Below, piece after piece: positions 27,734-36,657 of a stretch of 64,000 nt of DNA. The DNA comes from Nitrospina sp. (lineage in GTDB: Bacteria; Nitrospinota; Nitrospinia; Nitrospinales; JACRGP01). The notes beneath the pieces are model-generated. The model searched no databases. It had not been told where the DNA came from and saw only the letters and a list, made by a program, of their open reading frames with translations. Numbering within the stretch: the stretch's first letter is position 1; each line of letters begins with the position of its first letter. A program made the position numbers and the translations under genes. The stretch is taken from contig JACAVV010000005.1 in assembly GCA_024648695.1 (NCBI GenBank), positions 248,001 to 312,000 of the forward strand. Direction: 5' to 3'.

Positions 27734-27777
27734 AGTCGATCTTCTCCCGCCGGAAAAGGTTTTTTCCCATGAAAAAA

Positions 27778-27808
27778 AAGCGGAGGCCCCAAAAGGGAAC
27801 CTCCGCTT
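27778..27808. terminator. Bidirectional terminator between convergent genes
   Basis: Nine-base stem AAGCGGAGG (27778-27786) with CCTCCGCTT (27800-27808). An A-run lies on the left and a T-rich run on the right, so it can serve both the lipoprotein gene and the convergent 876-residue gene ending at 27839. Confidence 0.85.
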
Positions 27809-27838
27809 GATGTTTTACTCAAATTAGAAATTAAAATA

Positions 27839-30469
27839 CTATTTCATCTTCTTACCTGTAGCCACACCTGTGATCTTGAGAGACGTAATGGCTGAGTTGC
27901 CTACACCATCGGTCGCAGTGACTTCCAGTGTGTAAACGTTTTCGCCATTAATTTCAGGCTCAAACAAGTAAGTAAACGTTCCTGCCGGACCTTCAACGAT
28001 ATCAGCAGACACGTCCACGCCATCGATTTCAAAAGTCACCGAAGCAACCCCCGTGAGGTTATCGGTAGCGGTAGCCACCAGGTCACCCCAACCGATAATC
28101 GTTGGTACGGTCACAAGGTCATCTACCAGTTCACCATGTACCTGCTTCTGCGTCGGACCCGGAAAGGTGATGTTCACATCCGGCGGAGTCAAATCCACCA
28201 GCCAGGTTTCAGAAGCGGGGCTGAGATCTTTGACCGATTCTCTGTCCGTTGCAACGACATTAAACGTATGGTTGCCTTCGGAAAGACTTGTGTAATCTTT
28301 CGAACTGGTACAGGGTGCGATGGCACCGCCGTCCAATTGACAATCGAAAACAGCGAAGGGTACCGATGCTTTAAAGCTGAAACTCGCCGAGTCCAAATTG
28401 GTCTGTGACGAAGGACCGGATGTAATAGTCGTGTTGAGCCGACCTCTCCACAAGGCGGCGAACCGGGCGCTTCCGGCACCGTTGTCGTAACCTGTGTTGT
28501 AACGCGTCAGCAAACCATTGCCGAGATTGATGTCGAACTCCGTTTGGTACTCACTGCTGGTGAAGCCGTGAATAGCGGCTGTGCCATCATCGATCGGATC
28601 AACAAAAATACCCGTAAGTCGTTGGGCTCCGTTGAAATCGAATCCATGCACGTAAATGAGAATTCTGCCGGCATCGAAATTGGCGTCGAAGGTGTCCTGA
28701 TAATCTGCGTCGTCCACCGTTTCAACGGTCCAGCCATTGACGTCCAAATCTTCAAACAGTCCGGTCCAGAATGCCTGGCCGCCGACTTCTACCGTCGAAA
28801 CATTAATGGGAACAAAACCGTCATCTGCCAATTCGTCAACCCGGTCGCTGTATTCAGAATCAGTCAGGTTGTGAAACGCGGCAAAGTCAGGTCCATCGCG
28901 CACTTCAAATATCGCCGCAAAGCGAATGTTGCCATTTTGCAGGTAGGCATCGATTTGTTGCAGGCGAAATCCATCTCCTGTCAAATCGTCAAACAGATCC
29001 TGGTATTCCGTCGCAGTCAAACCATGACGGGCCACCCAGGACGAGGGTCCGCCCGTGCGGAAAGTAGCGTTGAAAAAGGTATCGCCGCCGACATCATAGC
29101 CATCCACGAAGACAGGACGGTAGCCACGCGAGACGATCAGGTTGAATACGTCCTGATAACATTCCGCTTCAATGCCATGACGACTGACTTCGATAAAACC
29201 CGCATCGGGAATATCCATGCCACACGTGTTGGGCAAAATCAGGGAATTGCTGTGCAGGGTTTTATTGTGCAAGGCTTTTAAGTCGGGTGAATCACCCAGG
29301 TTGGTAACGGTATCATCATCCGCCAAAGCGCGGATGTTCAGAAACTGCATGGGAGCACCGTTGATCGTGTCTGTGCCGGTATCGACCACGTTGTTGACTT
29401 GAAAATGAATATGCGCATTGGTCGACCGACCGGTGTTCCCCACCAAACCCAGAAAGTCCCCTGTTTCCACGGGAATGTTGAGGCCGTTGTTTTGTCCGTT
29501 GCTCGGACAAAGGTCGTTTGGAATAGATCCGAACATCATGTGCGCTATCGCCACCGCTTCGTCACCGTAGCGTATGACCAAACTATTCCCAAACGTATTC
29601 ACGAAGGTTATATTGTTGAAAGAATCGGGGTCGTGGTCCACTTCGCCTCGAAAGCAGGAGGTGATGGTTCCATCTCCCATTGCATATAATGGAACTCCCC
29701 AAACCAGATAATCCGAGTTGTCTCGATCTGCGATATTTCCAGGAGCGCCGCTGACCAAAGATGTCCAGGCGGAACCGTTCCATCGCACCACACCCATATC
29801 CAAAGCATAGCGCTGAGAACCCGCCGTAGGATTGATCTGTCCACCGCCACCACCGGAATCTTCAACGTGCCGGGTGCCGTATTGCCAGAATTGATCTACA
29901 GGCAAATCTTCCGCCTTTGCGGGAAAGAAGAACGCTTTCATCGGATTTTTGTTATCGTGCAAAGCCAGACTGTAACTGAGCGAAATGGGAACCGCGTCTC
30001 CCTGAAACGTGATGTCGATATCCACGGTATCCGGAACCGGGGTGGGCAAATCCCTGCTCAACCCGTCGAAAACGGGTACCAGGGTTTGCCCGCTACCAGT
30101 GACTACCAGAGGCGAACCCACGTTATTACTGAACACTTGCGGAGTGTATGAGTTATTGGTGATACCCGAACCGGGATAAGATACCGTGATGTTGGACACG
30201 GTTTGATTAGTAGCACTCGTATTATTGATAAACACATCCGCCTTCAATTGAAAGGTCGGTGCATTCAACGGGTTGTTCGCCGCGGTTCGTGCTACCAACA
30301 TCGTGTTGCCGTCCAGTGGAGTGACCGAATTGACACTGATTCCGGTTGGCACTGCATACACTGTAGAACCCAGAATACTGAATAGAAACATAAAGCACAT
30401 GGACATTGCTGTCAGCGCTCGTCTTTTGGAGAAGGTTCTAAAACCTCCCCCAAGACTCGAATTGTTCAT
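27839..30469 (-). CDS. Large secreted M23-like protein with tandem BTRD1-type repeats
   Basis: 876 residues with AAAGGAGT before the ATG and a signal peptide ending near VYAVPT. An Asn/Thr-rich region (45-180) is followed by an M23 (LytM) peptidase-like domain at about 205-375. The HIH of AHIHFQV (353-355) and the Asp224 of RYALDMG are present, but the first zinc histidine is replaced by Arg220, so it may be inactive. About five copies of a 45-50 residue repeat follow at 425-690, with pattern HGLTATEYQDLFDDLTGDGF; these resemble bacterial tandem repeat domain 1, known from polyglycine hydrolase-like proteins. The C-terminus holds two Ig-like domains (TFEIDGVDVSAD). It is probably an extracellular adhesin or hydrolase; the substrate is unknown. 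Confidence 0.85.
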   Translation of the reverse strand: MNNSSLGGGFRTFSKRRALTAMSMCFMFLFSILGSTVYAVPTGISVNSVTPLDGNTMLVARTAANNPLNAPTFQLKADVFINNTSATNQTVSNITVSYPGSGITNNSYTPQVFSNNVGSPLVVTGSGQTLVPVFDGLSRDLPTPVPDTVDIDITFQGDAVPISLSYSLALHDNKNPMKAFFFPAKAEDLPVDQFWQYGTRHVEDSGGGGGQINPTAGSQRYALDMGVVRWNGSAWTSLVSGAPGNIADRDNSDYLVWGVPLYAMGDGTITSCFRGEVDHDPDSFNNITFVNTFGNSLVIRYGDEAVAIAHMMFGSIPNDLCPSNGQNNGLNIPVETGDFLGLVGNTGRSTNAHIHFQVNNVVDTGTDTINGAPMQFLNIRALADDDTVTNLGDSPDLKALHNKTLHSNSLILPNTCGMDIPDAGFIEVSRHGIEAECYQDVFNLIVSRGYRPVFVDGYDVGGDTFFNATFRTGGPSSWVARHGLTATEYQDLFDDLTGDGFRLQQIDAYLQNGNIRFAAIFEVRDGPDFAAFHNLTDSEYSDRVDELADDGFVPINVSTVEVGGQAFWTGLFEDLDVNGWTVETVDDADYQDTFDANFDAGRILIYVHGFDFNGAQRLTGIFVDPIDDGTAAIHGFTSSEYQTEFDINLGNGLLTRYNTGYDNGAGSARFAALWRGRLNTTITSGPSSQTNLDSASFSFKASVPFAVFDCQLDGGAIAPCTSSKDYTSLSEGNHTFNVVATDRESVKDLSPASETWLVDLTPPDVNITFPGPTQKQVHGELVDDLVTVPTIIGWGDLVATATDNLTGVASVTFEIDGVDVSADIVEGPAGTFTYLFEPEINGENVYTLEVTATDGVGNSAITSLKITGVATGKKMK

Positions 30470-30768
30470 TTTTACTCCTTTCCCTCAAAGAGAGCATTTA
30501 AGTGATAACATCACAAGTATTGTAACCGTGCTCTCTCTGAGGTATAGACCCAAATAAACTCAAGCTAACTTCAAATAATCATAGCAAAATACCAAAATTA
30601 TTAATTAATAAATATCAATTTTATCACTAGTCTAAAATTCGATATCGGATAATTTATTTTTCAAATTTATAGGGATGTGGATAGGTAGATAGGACGCAAA
30701 AATTAATGGGATAAAGATAATCCACTCTTCAACACGGATTTCTCAGGCGGGATATTATTAGATGGAGC
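30470..30768. other. AT-rich intergenic region
   Basis: About 300 bases upstream of the M23-like gene and downstream of the sigma-54 activator. Very AT-rich. A short palindrome GAGAGAGC/GCTCTC-type repeat occurs near 30490-30540. No promoter assigned. Confidence 0.3.
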
Positions 30769-32274
30769 TTATACAGATGACCTTTGCAGGCCCATTTTCT
30801 TTATTCTGGAATTTAAAGTGGTGGGTTTGATTTCTAACAGCTTAGCCGCTCCATCCGGACCTGTGATTTTCCATCCGCAATGATTCAATGCGGCTAAAAT
30901 ATTGTCGCGTTCTCGCAGTCTCATGTCGTGTTCCGTCAGAACCTCGGTGTTCGGAGAGGGGTAGAACGACTGGCGGGACTTATTCTTGATTGGAACTACT
31001 TTTGGAGGAATTTTGCCTCCCTTTGGAAGGTCGAAATAAAGCTTGCCCGACCTTGATGTAATAACCGCACGCTCCAGGACATTCTGAAGTTCCCTTACAT
31101 TTCCGGGCCATTGGTAAGCCATAAGGTCGCCGATGTTCCCTTTGCTGAGTTTGGGTTCTGGACGATTGAGTTTTTGGGACAAGATCCTGACAAAGTTCGC
31201 GGCCAACAAAGGAATATCCTCTTTCCGGTTTCTTAACGGAGGCACTTCAATGGGGAATACGTTCAGCCGGTAATACAAGTCCTCTCGAAAACGTTTGGCC
31301 TCCACTTCCTCTTTCAACGAGCGGTTGGTGGCGGCAATGATGCGGACATCGACATGCCGGGTCTTTTCCTCTCCGACGCGCTCAAAGGTACCCTCCTGTA
31401 AAACACGCAGGAGTTTGCTTTGCAGGTCCAAAGGCACTTCGCCGATCTCGTCGAGAAACAGTGTGCCACCATCGGCTAGTTGAAATCGTCCGGCGCGATC
31501 CTTGATAGCGCCTGTGAAGGCGCCTTTGACATGGCCGAAGAACTCGCTTTCATAGAGGTCTTTTGGAATTGACGCACAATTGACCTTGATCAGCGCACGA
31601 CTATGACGCTCGCTCCGCTTATGAATTTCCCGCGCCACCAATTCCTTTCCCGTTCCGGATTCGCCGGTGATCAACACGCTTGCGGAGGTTGTGGCCACCA
31701 TGTCGATTTGCCGGATGATGTTTTCCAGAGCCGGACTGTTTCCGATGATATCACCGTAGGCCTGGGCTTCCAGGACCTCTTCATGCAGGTAGGCGTTTTC
31801 CAGTTCCAGTTGCTGGCGCAAGTTGAGGATTTCCTCTTCGGCCCGTTTCCTTTCTGTGATGTCCCGAAACACCACAACCGCCCCCAGAATTTTCATGTTT
31901 TTTCGAATCGGGGTGCTGACGTACTCAACAGGGAAACAAGTACCGTCTTTGCGCCAAAACACTTCGTGGGATACCTTGCGGACTTTCCCTTCAAAGAATG
32001 CCGAATAAATCGGGCACTTTTCCGGCGGATAAGGAGTGCCGTCGGGGTGACTGTGATGGCTCAGTTTATGCTGGCATTGGCCAATCATTTCCTTCGCCGT
32101 GTAACCTGTCATTTTCTCCGCGGCGGGATTGACAAAGGTGGTCCGGCCCCTTTGGTCAAACCCGTAAATCCCTTCCCCGGCTGATTCCAGAATCAGCTTA
32201 TTCAAATAGGAAGCATCCGGTTCGACAAAATCGCTCGGCTCTTGTGGAAAAATTGAATCGCTATTGTTATCCAT
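30769..32274 (-). CDS. PAS-domain sigma-54-dependent transcriptional activator
   Basis: 501 residues. A PAS domain at about 25-140 includes [11 protein letters not shown] and [10 protein letters not shown], an insertion seen in a subgroup of PAS regulators. The AAA+ domain at about 170-405 has Walker A GESGTGKE, the sigma-54 contact loop GAFTGA, Walker [10 protein letters not shown] and [11 protein letters not shown] Fis-type helix-turn-helix ends it ([20 protein letters not shown]). There is no receiver domain, so it probably senses a ligand or redox state directly through PAS. It is divergent from the DsrE-like operon, whose promoter is a clear -24/-12 type, so that operon is its likely target. 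Confidence 0.95.
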   Translation of the reverse strand: MDNNSDSIFPQEPSDFVEPDASYLNKLILESAGEGIYGFDQRGRTTFVNPAAEKMTGYTAKEMIGQCQHKLSHHSHPDGTPYPPEKCPIYSAFFEGKVRKVSHEVFWRKDGTCFPVEYVSTPIRKNMKILGAVVVFRDITERKRAEEEILNLRQQLELENAYLHEEVLEAQAYGDIIGNSPALENIIRQIDMVATTSASVLITGESGTGKELVAREIHKRSERHSRALIKVNCASIPKDLYESEFFGHVKGAFTGAIKDRAGRFQLADGGTLFLDEIGEVPLDLQSKLLRVLQEGTFERVGEEKTRHVDVRIIAATNRSLKEEVEAKRFREDLYYRLNVFPIEVPPLRNRKEDIPLLAANFVRILSQKLNRPEPKLSKGNIGDLMAYQWPGNVRELQNVLERAVITSRSGKLYFDLPKGGKIPPKVVPIKNKSRQSFYPSPNTEVLTEHDMRLRERDNILAALNHCGWKITGPDGAAKLLEIKPTTLNSRIKKMGLQRSSV

Positions 32275-32305
32275 AAAATAAAATTACCACAAAAACCGGC
32301 ACAAT

Positions 32306-32381
32306 AATAGCGAAAACTCGTTAATATATCTGAATATAAAACTAAATTTCGCTATTCACTAAATTTCATAACATTTTCGCT
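32306..32381 (+). promoter_or_regulatory. Likely binding sites of the sigma-54 activator
   Basis: Perfect 10-base inverted repeat AATAGCGAAA (32306-32315) and TTTCGCTATT (32347-32356), plus a third half-site TTTCGCT (32375-32381). They lie 60-135 bases upstream of the -24/-12 promoter, the expected place for upstream activator sites, and immediately upstream of the activator gene itself, so they could also control it. The protein-site link is inferred. Confidence 0.6.
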
Positions 32382-32438
32382 CTCCCAAAAAATACAATAA
32401 AACCTTTAAAGTTAATAGGTTAAATAATCGATTAGGTT

Positions 32439-32456
32439 TTGGCACGTCTCCTGCTT
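32439..32456 (+). promoter_or_regulatory. Sigma-54 promoter of the DsrE-like operon
   Basis: TTGGCACGTCTCCTGCTT: GG at 32441-32442 and GC at 32453-32454 with exactly ten bases between, matching the sigma-54 consensus. It lies about 70 bases before the first gene. Confidence 0.85.
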
Positions 32457-32525
32457 TAGTAAGAACAATGTTTTATTATTACATTTCAACATCACTTATC
32501 ATCTTACTGAAAAAAGGAGAATAAA

Positions 32526-32888
32526 ATGAAAACAGCCATCATAATTTTATCCGATCCGAAAAGTGGAACCGAAGAGGCTTTGGGCCGAGTGTTTAATGGA
32601 TTAGCCACCGCTTACGATTTAAAATCTGCTGGCAAAGAAGTGTCGATTCTGTTTCAGGGAACGGGAACACGCTGGCCGGAAGCGCTCCAGCATGAAGATC
32701 ACCCCGCTCACGAACTGTTTGAAACTGTTGCTGACAAAATTCAAGGAATCTCCTGTGCCTGTGCGGATGTGTTTGGTGCGGACACTTCCGGCTATGATTT
32801 GATCAAAGATAATTCTGTGCCCAAAACGACAGGTTTGCCGAGTTTGAGCAATTTGCAGGATCAAGGATTCAGCATTCTGGTTTTCTGA
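32526..32888 (+). CDS. DsrE-family protein
   Basis: 120 residues with AAAAAGGAG before the ATG. The Rossmann-like start KTAIIILSDPKSGTEEALGR and the following FNGLATAYDLKSAGKEVSIL are typical of the DsrE/F family, which includes sulfur-transfer subunits and many small proteins of unknown role. Cysteines are present at CACADVFGAD. First gene of the sigma-54-controlled operon. The DsrE fold is supported; a sulfur-carrier function is only a possibility. Confidence 0.8.
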   Translation: MKTAIIILSDPKSGTEEALGRVFNGLATAYDLKSAGKEVSILFQGTGTRWPEALQHEDHPAHELFETVADKIQGISCACADVFGADTSGYDLIKDNSVPKTTGLPSLSNLQDQGFSILVF

Positions 32889-32905
32889 TTGGCCCACATC
32901 AAATG

Positions 32906-32923
32906 AGCCCCCGCAAGGGGGCT
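32906..32923 (+). promoter_or_regulatory. Intercistronic hairpin
   Basis: Perfect stem AGCCCCC-GCAA-GGGGGCT in the 67-base gap between the DsrE-like gene and the flavin-oxidase-like gene. Only a weak T-rich stretch follows, so partial termination or mRNA stabilisation, giving unequal expression, is more likely than a full stop. Confidence 0.6.
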
Positions 32924-32955
32924 TGAACAATTTTCTTCAAAAGGATTGAGAAATC

Positions 32956-33540
32956 ATGGCAAACAATTTTATGGCATTGGCTTTCAATGACAGCGTTCGA
33001 AACGTTCAGGAACAATACGGCACTCGTGCCCCTTACGAAAAAATGGAGGAAAAACATGGTTTTCGGAATCAACTGACCTGGCAGGAAAAAGCTTATATCA
33101 AAAATCGAAGCGATTTTTATATGGCAACCGTGGGTGAAAACGGATGGCCTTATATGCAATACCGGGGCGGTCCCAAAGGCTTCCTTAAAATACTCGATGA
33201 GGACACTCTGGCGTTCGCAGATTTTCGCGGCAATGGTCAATACATCAGCGCAGGAAATTTGAAAGCGACCGGCAAAACCATGCTGTTCCTGATGGATTAT
33301 AAAAACCGACAACGATTGAAAATCTGGGCTGAGGTTACCGTGCAGGATGCAAAAGAACATCCGGAACTGGCAGAAAAGGTGACAATCCCTTCCGGGCCTG
33401 GTGAGGTGGAGCGAATTTTCAGTTTTAAAGTAGAGGCTTTTGACTGGAATTGCCCACAACATATTGTGCCTAAACTGACTAAAGAGGAGTGGGAGTTGGA
33501 GAACCCCCAAAGCGCGATGGATCTCCAGATTCATAAATAG
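32956..33540 (+). CDS. Pyridoxamine-phosphate-oxidase-like flavoprotein
   Basis: 194 residues with AAAGGA about 10 bases before the ATG. The split-barrel FMN-binding family is indicated by FYMATVGENGWPYMQYRGGP, DTLAFADFRGNGQYISAGNL and KTMLFLMDYKNRQRLKIWAE. Members reduce or oxidise small molecules or bind flavin/F420/heme. The substrate is unknown. Second gene of the sigma-54 operon. Confidence 0.85.
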   Translation: MANNFMALAFNDSVRNVQEQYGTRAPYEKMEEKHGFRNQLTWQEKAYIKNRSDFYMATVGENGWPYMQYRGGPKGFLKILDEDTLAFADFRGNGQYISAGNLKATGKTMLFLMDYKNRQRLKIWAEVTVQDAKEHPELAEKVTIPSGPGEVERIFSFKVEAFDWNCPQHIVPKLTKEEWELENPQSAMDLQIHK

Positions 33541-33594
33541 AAAACGTTTGGCTTCTAAACATCTAATTTACCGAAATCATGAAAGGGTCCACTC

Positions 33595-34062
33595 ATGGAA
33601 AAAAAACATCCTTTACCCCCATTTACGGAAAAAACTGCATTGGAAAAAGTACGTTTGGCTGAAGATGGCTGGAACAGCCGTGACCCGGAAAGGGTCGCAC
33701 TGGCCTATTCGCTGAACAGCAAATGGCGTAACCGCAATCAATTCATTAACGGGCGTGATGAAATCAAAAAGTTTCTTGCCGAAAAATGGAAAAAAGAGCA
33801 GGAGTATCGCCTCATCAAGGAACTCTGGGCCTTTCGGGAGAACCGTATCGCTGTTCGTTTTGCCTACGAATACCATAACAGGGAAGGGCAATGGTTCCGC
33901 GCTTATGGAAATGAAAACTGGGAGTTTGATGAAAATGGTTTGATGCGATGGAGAATAGCAAGCATCAATGATCTTGCCATCGATGAAAATAACCGGAAAC
34001 TTTTGTTTGATCAGGGTCGCAGGCCGGATGGTTACGAGAGTTTGTCAGAGCTGGGTTTATAA
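33595..34062 (+). CDS. SnoaL/NTF2-like protein (DUF1348 type)
   Basis: 155 residues. The NTF2-like cone fold is suggested by [39 protein letters not shown] and [20 protein letters not shown] with [17 protein letters not shown], the pattern of the DUF1348 group of nuclear transport factor 2-like proteins. Members bind small molecules; the catalytic role is not known. Third gene of the sigma-54 operon, 54 bases after the flavoprotein gene. Confidence 0.85.
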   Translation: MEKKHPLPPFTEKTALEKVRLAEDGWNSRDPERVALAYSLNSKWRNRNQFINGRDEIKKFLAEKWKKEQEYRLIKELWAFRENRIAVRFAYEYHNREGQWFRAYGNENWEFDENGLMRWRIASINDLAIDENNRKLLFDQGRRPDGYESLSELGL

Positions 34063-34299
34063 AGTCTAATCCTTCCGGGTATCTGGCGATACCAATAGCA
34101 AACTCTCTCCAGGCGTATTGAGCGATGCCTCTTTTATTAGGCTGATCCTATAATGTCAATAGCCCTGATGGCGTGTCTGGATATTTTGCGTTGGCCCTGA
34201 CCGGATTCTATGTTAAATTAGAAACCATTGAATTTAATCGAGTTTTTTAGTTTAGGATCGAATTGGGCTCTTTAAAAAACCGGTCCGCAGGTATCATTC

Positions 34300-35190
34300 A
34301 TGTTAAAAATCAACGCCATCAATAAGGATAGCGGTCCCTTATCTCTCACCACAGATGACGGACATTTACGCGTGGTCTTCCTGGGTGTGGGTTCTGCTTT
34401 TGCCAAGCGCAATCGCCAATCCAACATGCTGATCATCCAGGGCGATCACCATGTTTTGGTTGATTGTGGAACGCAGGGTCCTTTAGCCCTGAACGATGTA
34501 GGGTTGAACGTAGTCAAAGTACGCACCTACCTGCCAACCCACAGCCACGCCGACCATGTGGGCGGGTTCGAAGAGATTGCCTTGATGAACCGCTACATTT
34601 CTTCGGGGGACGGCAAACCGCAAATGGTCATTCTCCGCGATTACCAGGATTTGTTGTGGAGCAAAACCTTGTCCGGGGGTGTGGAGTATTGCGAAGTCAA
34701 CCAGGGCAAGTCTTTGCAGATCACCGATTTTTTTGAAATCCTGCGTCCCAAAGCTCTGGAGTTGGATGGCCGCAAGGTCTGGACCTACCAGCACGGTCCT
34801 ATGGAAATCATGATGATGCGGACACGCCACTTTCCGGACAGCGCCATCAGCGTCGATGAATCCCAGTGGTGTTGCGGGGTTTTTATTAACAGGAAAGTGT
34901 GGATTTCGGGGGATACCATGTTCGATTACGAATATCCCACCCGATTTGCAAACGAGGCAGAGATCCTGTTTCACGATTGCCAATTGTTTAATGGGGGCGT
35001 GCATGCCTCCTATCAGGAGCTCATGACCCTGCCTCCTGACATACGGGCCAAAATGGTTTTGTATCATTTTGGAGACAACTGGGATCAACCTCAAACCTGG
35101 GTGAAAGACTCGGATAAATACACTGGAAACCCCGTAGAAGACGGTTTCTACGGTTGGGCTCAGCCCCAGGTGGCCTACGATTTTTATTGA
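34300..35190 (+). CDS. Metallo-beta-lactamase-fold hydrolase
   Basis: 296 residues. The zinc motif THSHADH is at 80-86 (His81, His83, Asp85, His86). Further ligands are likely in MRTRHF, SGDTMFDYE and FHDCQLFNGG. The start GVGSAFAKRNRQSNMLIIQG resembles RNase Z-like and other single-domain hydrolases of the superfamily. It could hydrolyse a phosphodiester or lactone; not decidable here. It lies 237 bases behind the sigma-54 operon and may have its own promoter. Confidence 0.88.
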   Translation: MLKINAINKDSGPLSLTTDDGHLRVVFLGVGSAFAKRNRQSNMLIIQGDHHVLVDCGTQGPLALNDVGLNVVKVRTYLPTHSHADHVGGFEEIALMNRYISSGDGKPQMVILRDYQDLLWSKTLSGGVEYCEVNQGKSLQITDFFEILRPKALELDGRKVWTYQHGPMEIMMMRTRHFPDSAISVDESQWCCGVFINRKVWISGDTMFDYEYPTRFANEAEILFHDCQLFNGGVHASYQELMTLPPDIRAKMVLYHFGDNWDQPQTWVKDSDKYTGNPVEDGFYGWAQPQVAYDFY

Positions 35191-35385
35191 CCCTCCCCCG
35201 ATTTAATTTTTTACATCCCCACCCTTTAATCCAAATCGGAATAATTATTCTAAAATAGCAATCCGCCCTATTGATTTACATAATAATTCGATGTACTATT
35301 AATTACGGTTTTTATTTAGAATATTTTCAATACAATGCTGTTTATAACGCGGCCGATGTGTTTTCTCTTAGAAAGGAACAGGGGC

Positions 35386-36636
35386 GTGAGTACCTACATC
35401 GTAATCAATGAATGGACCGGAACCAATGAATCCATAGCCATCCAAAGAATGGCCAAATTGTTTCGCATGAGCCTGGATAAAGCCGATGCAATCTTTGACC
35501 GGATCCTGTCGGGCCAATCCTGGCAATTCGAGAAAACGGTATCCGATCAACAGGGCGAAAAGGCCGTCAGTTTTTTGGGAGACATGGGTTTCCGGGTCGA
35601 TTTAAAACCACCGGATTCGAATGGTGGTGCTCCCGCTGTTCCTAAATTGCCCTCTCAAACACAAACTTTGCCACGGGCGGCGACCCAATCTGTTGCGTCC
35701 AGTAGAGGCAAATACCAATTCGGGTTCAGCGGAACCGGCGGCGAACTGTTCCGTATTTTTATTGTCAACTTGATTTTGACTGTCCTCACCCTCGGTGTTT
35801 ATCGCTTTTGGGCCAAAACCAAATTGCGGCATTATCTTTACGAAAACACGAGTTTTGCCAATGACCGATTTGCGTATCACGGTACTGCCATGGAACTTCT
35901 CAATGGCTTCTTTCGGTTCACCATAATTTTCACATTAATCAGTGTGGGGATTTCGGGCCTGGAATTGATGGCTCCAAAGGAAGGCCAGATCGCACGATCT
36001 TTCGTTTCTCTTTTGATTTTTTTGTTCCTGCCCTATTTTATGGTCAGCGCCTGGCGTTATCGACTGTCCCGAACTTCCTGGCGGGGCATCCGTTTTTCGT
36101 TCCGTGGAAAAGTCAAGGAGGCCACCTGGATTTATGTTAAGGGCTGGATTCTTTCCATACTGACTTTGAACTTTTACAATCCCTGGTTCTACATAAACCA
36201 GCAAACGTTTTGGCGAAGCCAATCCCATTTCGGCAACCTCAATATGGAATTCGACGGCAAAGGTAGAGATATCTTTAAACGCTTTCTGTTAAATGCCCTG
36301 TTGCTCATTCCCACGTTGGGTTTTTGCTTTTTCTGGTATCTGGCTTATTTGCAACGCTACAGTTGGGAGCACACGAGCTTTCAGGGACAACGGTTCAAGT
36401 TCACCGCTACCGGCGGACAATTAATGAGCCTGCACGTCGGCAACTTTTTCCTGTTCATACTCACCTTAGGACTGGCTTATCCCTGGATACTGGTGAGAAA
36501 CAACCGTTTTCTGGCAACGCATTTGACCTTGCAAGGTACCATGTCCCTCGACAAGGTGGTCCAGGATATGAAAAACAGTGGCACCTTTGGCGAAGCGGCA
36601 CTGGATTCGTTTGATGTTCCCGTAGACGTTTTCTAG
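35386..36636 (+). CDS. DUF898 (YjgN-like) membrane protein
   Basis: 416 residues from a GTG at 35386 preceded by GGAACAGGGG; the open frame extends back to 35335 without a ribosome binding site. Residues 1-90 form a small soluble domain (TYIVINEWTGTNESIAIQRM). Then come two DUF898 units with the typical FSGTGGELFRIFIVN and LTLGVYRFWAKTKLRHYLYE, and later FTATGGQLMSLHVGNFF and LTLGLAYPWILVRNNRF. About six membrane helices. The M48 peptidase gene follows after 21 bases; DUF898 and M48 genes are known neighbours, which suggests a joint envelope function. Confidence 0.88.
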   Translation: MSTYIVINEWTGTNESIAIQRMAKLFRMSLDKADAIFDRILSGQSWQFEKTVSDQQGEKAVSFLGDMGFRVDLKPPDSNGGAPAVPKLPSQTQTLPRAATQSVASSRGKYQFGFSGTGGELFRIFIVNLILTVLTLGVYRFWAKTKLRHYLYENTSFANDRFAYHGTAMELLNGFFRFTIIFTLISVGISGLELMAPKEGQIARSFVSLLIFLFLPYFMVSAWRYRLSRTSWRGIRFSFRGKVKEATWIYVKGWILSILTLNFYNPWFYINQQTFWRSQSHFGNLNMEFDGKGRDIFKRFLLNALLLIPTLGFCFFWYLAYLQRYSWEHTSFQGQRFKFTATGGQLMSLHVGNFFLFILTLGLAYPWILVRNNRFLATHLTLQGTMSLDKVVQDMKNSGTFGEAALDSFDVPVDVF

Positions 36637-36657
36637 TCGCAGTCAGGATATCCCACC

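Noticed and set aside
28544-29281. 245-codon plus-strand open frame inside the M23-like gene
   Set aside because: It is the antisense shadow of the 876-residue gene, which has a signal peptide, domain matches and a ribosome binding site.
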